Below, in pieces: positions 15,945 through 23,713 of a stretch of DNA of 33,445 nt. Position 1 is the first letter of the stretch. The number at the start of each line of letters is the position of its first letter. The notes under the pieces are model-generated. The model was given only the letters and a program-made list of their open reading frames with translations. It searched no databases and was not told the origin of the DNA. This DNA is from Lachnoclostridium sp. UBA5890 (lineage in GTDB: Bacteria; Bacillota; Clostridia; Lachnospirales; Lachnospiraceae): the NCBI GenBank assembly GCA_002431395.1, contig DJEU01000047.1:1-33445 (forward strand), given 5' to 3'. A program made the translations under genes and the position numbers.

Positions 15945-16550
15945 ATGCAGAATATCATTTTTGATGTAGGCGATGTACTTTTAGAATATCGCTGGAAAGA
16001 TATGCTGGTTGAGGATTATGGAATGTCCGAAGAACGCGCAGAACAAGTAGGAATGACAATGTTTGATGATCCGCTCTGGAGTGGACTTGATCTTGGAAAT
16101 CCATTGGAAGAAACCATCGAAAAATACGAAGAAAAATATCCGGAATATGCAAAAGAAATCCGATGGTTTTTGACGCATGGCGAATATATGCACGTAAACC
16201 GGCCGGTAGTGTGGGAAAAAGTGCATGAATTAAAAAAGGCAGGATATGGGATTTATCTGCTTTCGAATTATTCGGAGGATCTGTTTACGAAACACACAAA
16301 AGGTGCCTCTTTTTTGAATGACATTGATGGAAAAGTGGTTTCTTATCAGATTCATGCGATCAAACCGAACCCGGAAATTTATCGGTATTTACTTGAAAAA
16401 TACAGGTTAAAAGCAGATCAGTGTCTGTTTTTTGATGACCGCGCGCAAAATGTAGAAGGGGCGGAAAAACTGGGAATTAAGGCCATTCGTGTAGAATCGC
16501 AGGAACAGCTTTTAGGGGAATTGGAGAAATTATTATGTGGAAAAAAATGA
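15945..16550 (+). CDS. HAD-superfamily (subfamily IA) hydrolase
   Basis: 201 residues. Motif I is FDVGDVLLEY (nucleophile Asp and the second Asp four residues on), motif II LLSNYS, motif III the Lys in IKPNPEIY, and motif IV FFDDRAQNVEGA. All four are intact, so it should be an active phosphatase or phospho-transfer enzyme for a small phosphorylated metabolite; the substrate cannot be told. A helical cap domain spans about residues 17-85. The ribosome site AAAGGGGGAAATACG is strong. It starts 13 bases after the transglutaminase-like gene and overlaps the MutS-like gene by 16 bases, so it may be carried on the same transcript. Confidence 0.92.
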   Translation: MQNIIFDVGDVLLEYRWKDMLVEDYGMSEERAEQVGMTMFDDPLWSGLDLGNPLEETIEKYEEKYPEYAKEIRWFLTHGEYMHVNRPVVWEKVHELKKAGYGIYLLSNYSEDLFTKHTKGASFLNDIDGKVVSYQIHAIKPNPEIYRYLLEKYRLKADQCLFFDDRAQNVEGAEKLGIKAIRVESQEQLLGELEKLLCGKK

Positions 16551-18319
16551 TGGAATTAAAGCAGCAGATACAAAATGAATATACCAAAGATAAAAAACAG
16601 TCCGACCGTATGTCGAATACGAAACTGATCGTATTCGCTGCGGCTGTTTTTGGTTTCATAATAGGGGCGGTTTTTGAACCCTTGAAATTACTTTGCTATC
16701 TTTTGGCAATTCTTGCGGTTGTTTGTTTTATCGTCTTACTGGCAGTTCATTCAAGGATGTTAGAAAAATGTGAAACAGAAGAAAAACAGTTACAGATCAT
16801 AGAGAAATATGAAAATAGACGAAACACTGATTGGCAGAATTTTACAGAAGACGGCAGTTCATTTATCACAGAAGAAAATAAAGATCTCACGGACTTAAAT
16901 ATACTAGGCAGCCATTCTTTGTTTCAATGGTTAAATATCGCATACACAAAAAGTGGAAAACGCAAACTGATGAAGCAGCTTACGAAAACGGAGTTTGATG
17001 AAACTTCGTGGAAAAAGACGCAGTGCGCCGTAAAGGAAATGACAGAGCATCCGTTATTTGGTATAAAATTTCAGGCAATTTTATCAGGAATCCGGAATAT
17101 CCGAAAACTTGATCTGGAGGAAACGGAATTGTACCCGTCGCAGTGCAAAAAGCCCGAATGGATTTCTATTATCACGGGAAGCGTGTTTGCGCTTGCCATG
17201 CTTGTTAGTCTTGTGCTTGGATTGTGTGAAGTGATATCGTTTGGGGCAGCAGGAATTATGTTTTTAATATGTCTCTGCAATCTCTGCATATTCTCGTATT
17301 TTCATGGGGAGGAGTACGAAGAAATAGGAAAATGTATTCGTGCATTTGGAAAAATGGAGCGGTTAATTTCTTTTGTATCCGAAGAGCAATTTCAGGAAGA
17401 TGTGGTGTGCCGGTGTCAGGAAAAAATACGCCGTGGGAAAATGACAATGCACAGGATCAGCAAGATTGCATCGCTTTATTATGCCAAAGAAAATATGTTT
17501 TCAAATGTATTATTTAATGTCGTATTTGTTTTAAATCCATTGCTCGTCTTTTTATATCGAAATACGATGAAAGAAGGCAGCGCTATCCTGCATGAAACAA
17601 TGGAAAGCATCGAAGAAATAGAATTATTCATGGCGCTTGCCGGGGTTGCTTGGGTAAAAGATACGGTCTGTATGCCGGAAGAGACAAAAGCGATTTCATT
17701 TTCGGCAAAGGGATTGAAACACCCATTGCTTACGGAGTCAGAATGTATCGCCAATGATTTTTCCTGTGGGGAAGAAATTGTAATCATTACCGGTTCGAAT
17801 ATGAGCGGAAAGTCTTCTTTTATGAGGACGATTGGCGTAAATCTTGTTTTGATGTATGCGGGAACTTATGTAAATGCGGAACAGTTTTGTGCGCCGTTTA
17901 TGCGAGTCTTTACATCAATCGGTGTACAGGATGATATTAGCCGTGGAATTTCCACATTTTACGGAGAACTTTTGCGGATAAAAAAAGTGTTGGATTATGC
18001 CAAAAATACAGCGAAAAATGAGGCCCCTTTCATCGTATTTATCGATGAAATTTTTAAAGGAACAAATTACAATGACAGACTTTTTGGTGCCAAAGCGGTT
18101 GTGCACAAATTGACAGAAAAACGTTGTATCACATTTATCACAACACATGATTTTGAACTGTGCGAAGTGCCGGAAAAGAAAGTGAGCAATTATCATTTTA
18201 CGGAAAATTACGACGGAGATCAGATCGTATTTGATCATAAAATTCGCTCCGGTCGGTGCAAGACAACGAACGCACGTTATCTGATGGAACGCATCGGTGT
18301 GCTCTCTCCTTCAAATTGA
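16535..18319 (+). CDS. MutS-related membrane ATPase
   Basis: 594 residues, shorter than true MutS and lacking the mismatch-reading N-terminal domain (no F-x-E motif). Two pairs of membrane spans lie at about 33-70 and 208-250. The helical lever region precedes a C-terminal MutS ATPase domain with Walker A GSNMSGKSSF (Lys426), Walker B FIDEIFKGTNYNDR and the switch ITTHDFELC. Proteins of this build are widespread in gut anaerobes; they are annotated as mismatch repair but membrane placement argues for another role. It starts within the HAD gene (ribosome site GGAG, 16-base overlap). Its last 43 bases overlap the convergent DUF2508 gene. Confidence 0.88.
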   Translation: MWKKMMELKQQIQNEYTKDKKQSDRMSNTKLIVFAAAVFGFIIGAVFEPLKLLCYLLAILAVVCFIVLLAVHSRMLEKCETEEKQLQIIEKYENRRNTDWQNFTEDGSSFITEENKDLTDLNILGSHSLFQWLNIAYTKSGKRKLMKQLTKTEFDETSWKKTQCAVKEMTEHPLFGIKFQAILSGIRNIRKLDLEETELYPSQCKKPEWISIITGSVFALAMLVSLVLGLCEVISFGAAGIMFLICLCNLCIFSYFHGEEYEEIGKCIRAFGKMERLISFVSEEQFQEDVVCRCQEKIRRGKMTMHRISKIASLYYAKENMFSNVLFNVVFVLNPLLVFLYRNTMKEGSAILHETMESIEEIELFMALAGVAWVKDTVCMPEETKAISFSAKGLKHPLLTESECIANDFSCGEEIVIITGSNMSGKSSFMRTIGVNLVLMYAGTYVNAEQFCAPFMRVFTSIGVQDDISRGISTFYGELLRIKKVLDYAKNTAKNEAPFIVFIDEIFKGTNYNDRLFGAKAVVHKLTEKRCITFITTHDFELCEVPEKKVSNYHFTENYDGDQIVFDHKIRSGRCKTTNARYLMERIGVLSPSN

Positions 18320-18510
18320 CGCATGCGGCGCAGCAGGTATTTGTATTTATACTGAATGGCAGTCATTTCATAAATGCAGCTGTCGACCAGATCCGGGTCA
18401 TTGACATTGTCAAAGTTGGAGTGAGCGATGGCCAAAGATGTTTTTACCTCTTCAATCTCGCGGAGCAGTTCCTGCTTCGCCTGATAAAGGGGATCTTTTT
18501 TTCTTTTCAT
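18277..18510 (-). CDS. DUF2508-family small protein
   Basis: 77 residues from ATG at 18510, chosen because GAGGATATT stands directly before it; a longer open frame upstream is non-coding in character. The sequence KRKKDPLYQAKQELLREIEE, then AHSNFDNVNDPDLVDSCIYE and MTAIQYKYKYLLRRM, matches the DUF2508 family, a short mostly helical protein of Firmicutes of unknown role, often found near recombination and sporulation genes. Here it stands alone, tail to tail with the MutS-like gene. Its leader has a CGCGTA/TACGCG inverted repeat (18526-18539). Confidence 0.82.
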   Translation of the reverse strand: MKRKKDPLYQAKQELLREIEEVKTSLAIAHSNFDNVNDPDLVDSCIYEMTAIQYKYKYLLRRMRQFEGESTPMRSIR

Positions 18511-18611
18511 AATATCCTCATTTCCCGCGTATTTACGCGTTTTGCATATAAATTTTATAGTAGGAGTATAACCTTTTCCGAAAAAAAAATACAGTTTTTT
18601 AAAAAAAGTTG

Positions 18612-18641
18612 TTGACAAAAATCGACACTTCGTGCTAGTAT
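18612..18641 (+). promoter_or_regulatory. Promoter of the Tad pilus operon, with A/T-rich upstream element
   Basis: A consensus TTGACA (18612-18617) is followed at 18 bases by TAGTAT (18636-18641). The preceding 30 bases are almost pure A and T tracts, as in UP elements that bind RNA polymerase alpha. The -35 lies inside TGTTGACA, whose perfect inverse TGTCAACA recurs at 18666-18673, a possible operator pair. The first operon gene starts at 18688. No other clear promoter is seen before 28630. Confidence 0.8.
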
Positions 18642-18687
18642 ATGAATCACAACAAATCGAGGGGGTGTCAACATCGAAAATCAACCG

Positions 18688-19185
18688 ATGATTTTCCTTG
18701 TGTTGTTGCCAGCTGCAATTTGTGATTTATATTGCTATCGAGTTCCCCATATAATAATTATTATGGGACTTGGCCTAAGTTTATACCATAATTTTATGAC
18801 ATATGGATTGCTTGGGGCAGCATATTTTTCAGCAGGCTGCATCCTTCCTCTTATCGTCTGTAGTTTCTTATATTTGCTTCGGATGCTCGGAGCTGCAGAT
18901 ATCAAATTAATTTCCATTATTAGTAGTTATTATAGTATAGTTTTTGGTGCCCGAGTAGTGTTTTATGCGCTGCTGGCTGGTGCTTTGTTTTCTACACTCA
19001 AGATTCTCAGGAAGCGGAATTTATTTCGCAGATTCCTATATTTTTCAAGTTACATAAAACAGGTTTACAGAGAAAAAAGGCTGATTCCCTATTATGCATC
19101 GGCAGATTGGGAGAAAGAGGCAGTGATACCTTTTTCCGTCTGCATTTTGTTTGGGTACTGCATTTGTCTCTGTATCGCTTCATAG
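18688..19185 (+). CDS. tadV: Prepilin peptidase, CpaA/TadV type (A24 aspartic protease)
   Basis: 165 residues, almost all membrane-spanning. The two catalytic aspartates of A24 peptidases are visible: Asp13 in AAICDLYCYRVPH and Asp71 in LGAADIKL. It lacks the N-terminal methylase domain of full PilD, as normal for Tad systems. It should cut leader peptides of the Flp pilin and pseudopilins at the inner face of the membrane. The start is uncertain: ATG at 18688 has no ribosome site close by, while GAGGGGGTG stands 7-9 bases before an in-frame ATC at 18673. First gene of the Tad operon; a second A24 peptidase lies near its end (26585). Confidence 0.85.
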   Translation: MIFLVLLPAAICDLYCYRVPHIIIIMGLGLSLYHNFMTYGLLGAAYFSAGCILPLIVCSFLYLLRMLGAADIKLISIISSYYSIVFGARVVFYALLAGALFSTLKILRKRNLFRRFLYFSSYIKQVYREKRLIPYYASADWEKEAVIPFSVCILFGYCICLCIAS

Positions 19186-19198
19186 GGAAAGGTGGAAC

Positions 19199-20158
19199 AT
19201 GTATAAAATTTGTTATATTTACCTAAGGGATTCCGAATACGCGGCACGGTTTGTAACGTATTTTCGGAAAAAACTCCCAAAACAAATGGAAATAAAAATG
19301 ATATCCGAGAGACAGGAACCAATGGAAATTTCCGAAGCAGCCATTGTGATTTCTGACGACAGACAATTTTTGGAAGAAGTTGGAAGAGAAGGAATATATC
19401 TTTCGAGCCAGCCGGTGACAGATAAGGAAAATGAAATATTTATGTACCAAAAAAGAGAGCTGATCTGGCAGAATTTTTGTGAGATTACGAAAATGGAATG
19501 GGAAGGAGAAGGAAAAAGGGCGAAAAAGGGACGGATCTGCTGTGTTTTTTCGCCGGAGGGCGGAGAAGAAAAAACCAGGCTTGCCCTGCAGGAGGCATTG
19601 GAATGCTCAGAGTATTCGAAAGTGCTTTATATCAGTATGTGCGGTGTTCCGGTATTTTTCCCGGAAGAGCTAAAGGAAGCCCCATCTCTTTCTCATCAAG
19701 GACTGGCGGAATGGATTCTCGCTGCAGAAAATGGGAAGGCAGAAGAAGCACTTCGATCGCTTGCGTATTCTTTTGGCAAAATATCGATTCTTGCGCCGGC
19801 AGCGCATTATAAAGACTTACTGGACTTTCGTCTTCCGGAGATCGAAAGTATGTTGGAGGGACTGCGGAAGCAATCCCTGTTTGACCGGGTGATCGTGGAA
19901 GTTGGGCAGTTTTTTGAGTATACATTTCAGCTTCTCGATCATGCAGATGATATTTTAATGCCGCTGGAAGATGGATTTTTAGCAGCAATTCGAAGGCATG
20001 TTTTGCGAGAATACTGCATTGCTGAAAAAAGAGAGTCTGTCTGGGACAAGATTTCGTTTTGCGAGGTAACATTTCCAAAGGTAAAAAATCTAAATGAAAT
20101 GAAGGACTATCTACTGGGAGGTGTATGTGATGGAGAGAATAAAAGAAAGAATTCGTGA
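19199..20158 (+). CDS. tadZ: TadZ/CpaE-like protein with degenerate P-loop
   Basis: 319 residues from ATG at 19199, behind AAAGGTGGAAC; the longer open frame upstream lies inside the previous gene. An N-terminal receiver-like domain (about 1-95) is followed by a MinD/ParA-like ATPase fold. TadZ proteins localise the pilus machine to a cell pole or site. The expected P-loop KGGxGKT is replaced by FSPEGGEEKTRLA, so nucleotide binding is doubtful. The later ILAPAAHYKDL and FDRVIVEVGQFFEYT segments keep the positions of the deviant-Walker fold. Context settles the call: it lies between the prepilin peptidase and the TadA motor, with which it overlaps by 29 bases. Confidence 0.8.
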   Translation: MYKICYIYLRDSEYAARFVTYFRKKLPKQMEIKMISERQEPMEISEAAIVISDDRQFLEEVGREGIYLSSQPVTDKENEIFMYQKRELIWQNFCEITKMEWEGEGKRAKKGRICCVFSPEGGEEKTRLALQEALECSEYSKVLYISMCGVPVFFPEELKEAPSLSHQGLAEWILAAENGKAEEALRSLAYSFGKISILAPAAHYKDLLDFRLPEIESMLEGLRKQSLFDRVIVEVGQFFEYTFQLLDHADDILMPLEDGFLAAIRRHVLREYCIAEKRESVWDKISFCEVTFPKVKNLNEMKDYLLGGVCDGENKRKNS

Positions 20159-21347
20159 AAGAGTATTACAGCAAGTGCCTACCGGCGTGGATGTCGATGA
20201 GAAGTATCTTGCGGATGCGATTGACCGGGTGATCACGGAAATCGGACAGGAGCAGTATATGCGTTTTGGCGAGCGAAAGAAAATGCGCCGTGAAATCTTT
20301 AATTCGATGCGAAAATTGGATGTACTGCAGGAGTTGATTGAAACTGACGAAATTACGGAGATTATGATCAATGGACCGGATCATATTTTTGTGGAGAAGG
20401 AAGGGCGGTTATACGAAACTGGTTTAACATTTGATTCGGCGGAACGGCTGGAGGATATTGCTCAGCAGATTGCATCCGAAGGAAACCGCATCGTCAATGA
20501 GTCGGTTCCAATCCTGGATGTGAGGCTGGAAGATGGATCGCGTGTGAATATTGTAATGCCGCCGATCGCCCTCGAAGGGCCGGTTATCACGATACGAAAG
20601 TTTCCCAAAGAGCCACTTACGATGGAGAAACTGGTAGCGATGGGAGCAATCACGCCGGAAGCTGACAGATATCTGAAAGGCCTGGTGGAAGCCAAATATA
20701 ATATATTTATTTCCGGCGGAACCGGAGCGGGAAAAACCACTTTTTTAAATATATTGTCGAATTACATTCCGATTTCAGAGCGAATTATTACGATTGAGGA
20801 TTCGGCGGAACTCCAGATACAAAATGTGGAAAATATTGTAAGAATGGAGTCGAGAAATGCCAATGTGGAAGGGAAGAACCAAGTGATGATCCGTGACCTG
20901 ATCCGAAGTGCTTTGCGAATGAGGCCGGACAGAATAGTAGTCGGCGAGATCCGCGATGCGACAGCGATTGATATGCTTACGGCGATGAACACAGGACATG
21001 ACGGAAGTTTATCCACAGGCCATGCAAATAGTCCCAAAGATATGTTAAACCGATTGGAAACCCTTGTGTTGATGGGAATGGACATTCCGCTTCCTGCTAT
21101 CCGGCAGCAGATTTCTTCGGCAATAGACATTATTGTCCATCTCGGGAGATTGCGTGATCGTTCCAGAAAAGTTCTGGAGATCTGTGAGATTGGAAATGTA
21201 ATAGAGGGCGAGATTGAAGTGTTCCCAATTTTTACCTTTAGAGAGAGGGGGGAAGAAGAGGGAAGGATTCAGGGAAGGTTAGAGCGGACCGGTCATGTTC
21301 TCCGTTCGGTGGATAAATGCATGAGAGCGGGGGTGAATTTAAGTTGA
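20130..21347 (+). CDS. tadA: TadA/CpaF pilus assembly ATPase
   Basis: 405 residues from ATG at 20130, which follows GGGAGG at 8 bases; GTG codons at 20121 and 20127 are also in frame. It is the hexameric motor of the Tad pilus. The N-terminal domain (about 1-120) has ITEIMINGPDHIFVEKEGRL, typical of CpaF. Walker A is SGGTGAGKTTF (Lys202), the Asp box TIEDSAELQI, Walker B RPDRIVVGEIRD, and the His box GHDGSLSTGHANSP. All catalytic features are intact. It overlaps TadZ upstream; its TGA overlaps the TTG start of TadB as TTGA. Confidence 0.96.
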   Translation: MERIKERIRERVLQQVPTGVDVDEKYLADAIDRVITEIGQEQYMRFGERKKMRREIFNSMRKLDVLQELIETDEITEIMINGPDHIFVEKEGRLYETGLTFDSAERLEDIAQQIASEGNRIVNESVPILDVRLEDGSRVNIVMPPIALEGPVITIRKFPKEPLTMEKLVAMGAITPEADRYLKGLVEAKYNIFISGGTGAGKTTFLNILSNYIPISERIITIEDSAELQIQNVENIVRMESRNANVEGKNQVMIRDLIRSALRMRPDRIVVGEIRDATAIDMLTAMNTGHDGSLSTGHANSPKDMLNRLETLVLMGMDIPLPAIRQQISSAIDIIVHLGRLRDRSRKVLEICEIGNVIEGEIEVFPIFTFRERGEEEGRIQGRLERTGHVLRSVDKCMRAGVNLS

Positions 21348-22087
21348 TCTCATATACAACTTATACCTATTCCCGTCAAGAGAAAATTCGTTATGGAGCA
21401 ATAGGAATTGTCCTTGGCGCAATCATTGGAATGCTGTTTTTTAATCGGATTCCGGCGGTGATCGCATTGGGCGGACTTGGTGGAATGGTTTATCTTAAAT
21501 ATTACAGTGGGATTTTATTAAGGCGGCAGCAGGAGACGTTACTTTTGCAGTTTAAGGATGCGATGGAAAGCATGATCTCGGCGTTGTCAGCGGGATATTC
21601 ACTGGAAAATTCTGTATATGAAGCGCAGAAAGATTTGATGTTAATGTACCAAAAGGAAGATCTTATCATAAGGGAATTTGAGTATCTGACGACGCAGGCA
21701 GGACTTCATGTAGCGGTTGAAAAACTGATGCTGGAATTGGGTGAGCGGAGTGGGATAGAGGATATCCGTATGTTTAGTGAGATTCTGATGACGGCAAAAA
21801 AGACAGGAGGAAATCTTGTTAAGATTATGAAACGTACCGCAGAGAATATCAGTGAAAAAATAGAGACAAAACGGGAAATTGAAACTGTTATCGCCGGAAA
21901 GAAGATGGAGGCGAGGTGCATGAATGTAATTCCACTTGGAATCATTGTATATCTGCGTGTCTTTTCACCGGGATTTCTGGATCCCTTGTATGGAAATTTT
22001 GTAGGGATACTGATTATGACGGTGTCGCTTATGGTTTATGTGAGTGCTTTTTGGTGGAGCCACAAGATTACAGATATATCGGTATAG
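21344..22087 (+). CDS. tadB: TadB inner-membrane platform protein
   Basis: 247 residues starting at TTG 21344, with GGGGGTG eight bases upstream and a TTGA overlap with TadA; an in-frame ATG at 21317 has no better site and would add nine odd residues. Two spans near the start (about 16-50), a cytoplasmic T2SS-F helical domain (FKDAMESMISALSAGYSLE ... MFSEILMTAKKTGGNLVKIM), and two spans at the end. T2SS-F proteins form the platform that couples the motor to the pilin stack. Its partner is the TadC-like gene directly downstream. Confidence 0.93.
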   Translation: MISYTTYTYSRQEKIRYGAIGIVLGAIIGMLFFNRIPAVIALGGLGGMVYLKYYSGILLRRQQETLLLQFKDAMESMISALSAGYSLENSVYEAQKDLMLMYQKEDLIIREFEYLTTQAGLHVAVEKLMLELGERSGIEDIRMFSEILMTAKKTGGNLVKIMKRTAENISEKIETKREIETVIAGKKMEARCMNVIPLGIIVYLRVFSPGFLDPLYGNFVGILIMTVSLMVYVSAFWWSHKITDISV

Positions 22088-22102
22088 AAAGGGGCAGATC
22101 GG

Positions 22103-23467
22103 ATGAAAGACATGGATGAACTTATCTGGAGAGCAGTAAAAAAATGTAAATTAGAGACGGCTTTCTGGAAGCTGACTAAAGTATTTCCGAGTACCCAGGG
22201 AATGGTTTTTGTGTTATACCGCAGGCAGGAACAAAAGGAACAGATTCGGAAAATATGGTGTAAAAGAATTGAGATCGCTGTTCTTTTTCTAATTGCATTT
22301 TTGTTCTTATGCTGCATGGCAAGGGGAGCTTCTCCGCCGGAAAAGGCGATACAAAACGGAAATGTTATCTCCAGAGAAGGTGAAGGAAAGGATCTTACTT
22401 TTGATCTGTGGACACAGGTGGATGGAGAAAAAAAGCAGGAAACGATGTCTATATCGTTGGAAGACAGAGAGTTTAGCGGGGAAGAATGTTCAGAACTGGA
22501 TGAAAAATGTCTGGCTTATCTGAAGGAACAGTTAAAAGGGAAGAATGCTTCTTTGGATATGGTGAGTGTGCCGTTAAATCTTGTCGCCAATGTGCCAGAA
22601 ACAGGGATTGAATTCTCGTGGATCCTTCCAGAAGATTATGTCAATGCGGATGGAACATTAAACTTTGCCAAAATTCCAGATGAGGGTGTACAGACAAGTT
22701 TGGCTGCACAAGCAAAATGGAGAAACTGGGAAAAAGAATACACATTTCCACTTACCATAAATGGAAATGTTCTTCCAGAGGGAGAGCGTGCAATCAATCA
22801 AATTAAGAATGTTCTGCTTGAAAAAATCAAGGAACAAAAAACGCAAAAGGAAATTGCATTACCAACGAAGGTAGGCGGTTACGAAGTTCATTACAGCGAA
22901 GTGGAGCAGGAAAAAAAGCCACCATTTTACCTTTTATCTGTTCTTGCAATTCTTTTCCTTCCTGTCTTATGGAAAAAAGAAGAAAGGAAAAATCTGGAAA
23001 ACAGACAAATGCAGTTGAAACTCGATTATCCCGAGTTTGTCAATAAAACGATGCTATTGTTTAACGCAGGCCTAACGGTCCGCGGATGTTTTGAAAGACT
23101 GGGAGAAGAGTATCAATACCGTTTGCAGAAAGGGGGTGAACGCCGTTATGTATATGAAGAGGTCTTAACGGCCTATCAGGAAATGACAAATGGTGCGTCC
23201 GAAGCAGCATCCATAGAGCATTTCGGAAAAAGATGCCGGCAGCTTTGTTACCTGCGATATGCCTCTATTATCAATCAAAATATGAAGAAAGGAACAGAAG
23301 GATTTATCGCATTATTGGAAGCTGAGGCGGCAGATGCGTTTGAAAAACGCAAGGAATGGAGCAGACAATTAGGGGAGACAGCAGGAACAAAATTGCTACT
23401 TCCTATGATGCTCATGTTTGGCATTGTAATTAGTATCATTATTATGCCGGCCTTTATGGCGATGTAA
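22103..23467 (+). CDS. tadC: TadC-like platform protein with inserted extracytoplasmic domain
   Basis: 454 residues, well above the roughly 300 usual for TadC. A cytoplasmic start and a first span (about 53-72) are followed by about 200 residues outside the membrane (about 75-270), then a second span (PPFYLLSVLAILFLPVLW), the T2SS-F helical domain (DYPEFVNKTMLLFNAGLTVR ... SIINQNMKKGTEGFIALLEA) and a last span at the C-terminus. The inserted region has two Asp/Glu-rich halves; EFSWILPEDYVNADGTLNF and AQAKWRNWEKEYTFPLTI recall degenerate bacterial Ig-like modules. It would project from the platform toward the wall, where the pilus emerges. The role of the insert is not known to me. Confidence 0.87.
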   Translation: MKDMDELIWRAVKKCKLETAFWKLTKVFPSTQGMVFVLYRRQEQKEQIRKIWCKRIEIAVLFLIAFLFLCCMARGASPPEKAIQNGNVISREGEGKDLTFDLWTQVDGEKKQETMSISLEDREFSGEECSELDEKCLAYLKEQLKGKNASLDMVSVPLNLVANVPETGIEFSWILPEDYVNADGTLNFAKIPDEGVQTSLAAQAKWRNWEKEYTFPLTINGNVLPEGERAINQIKNVLLEKIKEQKTQKEIALPTKVGGYEVHYSEVEQEKKPPFYLLSVLAILFLPVLWKKEERKNLENRQMQLKLDYPEFVNKTMLLFNAGLTVRGCFERLGEEYQYRLQKGGERRYVYEEVLTAYQEMTNGASEAASIEHFGKRCRQLCYLRYASIINQNMKKGTEGFIALLEAEAADAFEKRKEWSRQLGETAGTKLLLPMMLMFGIVISIIIMPAFMAM

Positions 23468-23476
23468 CGAAATACT

Positions 23477-23510
23477 GTAACTATTCTGTACAGTGGTCCT
23501 GAATAGTTAC
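23477..23510 (+). repeat. 10-bp perfect hairpin before the pilin gene
   Basis: GTAACTATTC (23477-23486) and GAATAGTTAC (23501-23510) form a perfect inverted repeat around a 14-base loop, in the 72-base gap between tadC and the pilin gene. There is no T-run, so it is not a terminator. The same 10-mer GTAACTATTC occurs at 33352-33361 beside another palindromic element, which hints at a repeat family. As RNA it could protect or process the pilin message. Confidence 0.7.
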
Positions 23511-23539
23511 TGAATACTTAAAAAGAAATGAGGGATAAC

Positions 23540-23713
23540 ATGAAATACGTAACACAATTTATCAAAGAAGAAGATGGAATCGGAATCGTGGAATTGATAC
23601 TAATTTTGGTAATCTTGATCGCGCTGGTTCTTATCTTTAAGACGAAAATCGAAGGGGTTCTGGAAAGTGCCTGGAAATCGTTTGACAAAGATACAAAGGA
23701 CATATTGAAATGA
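23540..23713 (+). CDS. flp: Flp-type (type IVb) major pilin
   Basis: 57 residues from ATG at 23540, preceded by GAGGGATAAC; an in-frame ATG at 23528 lacks a site. The leader MKYVTQFIKEEDG is followed by the processing site G13/I14 and a hydrophobic helix with Glu at +5 (IGIVELILILVIL), the hallmark of Flp pilins. Mature size would be 44 residues. It is a substrate of the prepilin peptidases of this operon and the likely main fibre subunit. It stands behind the hairpin at 23477-23510 and overlaps the DUF5702 gene by ATGA. Confidence 0.93.
   Translation: MKYVTQFIKEEDGIGIVELILILVILIALVLIFKTKIEGVLESAWKSFDKDTKDILK

Noticed and set aside
16535..18319. Canonical mismatch-repair MutS
   Set aside because: It lacks the mismatch-recognition domain and has membrane spans, so only the ATPase domain is shared with MutS.
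18511..18684. Longer N-terminal extension of the DUF2508 protein
   Set aside because: The added part is Cys/Phe/Lys-rich, non-protein-like, overlaps the Tad promoter, and a good ribosome site precedes the internal ATG at 18510.
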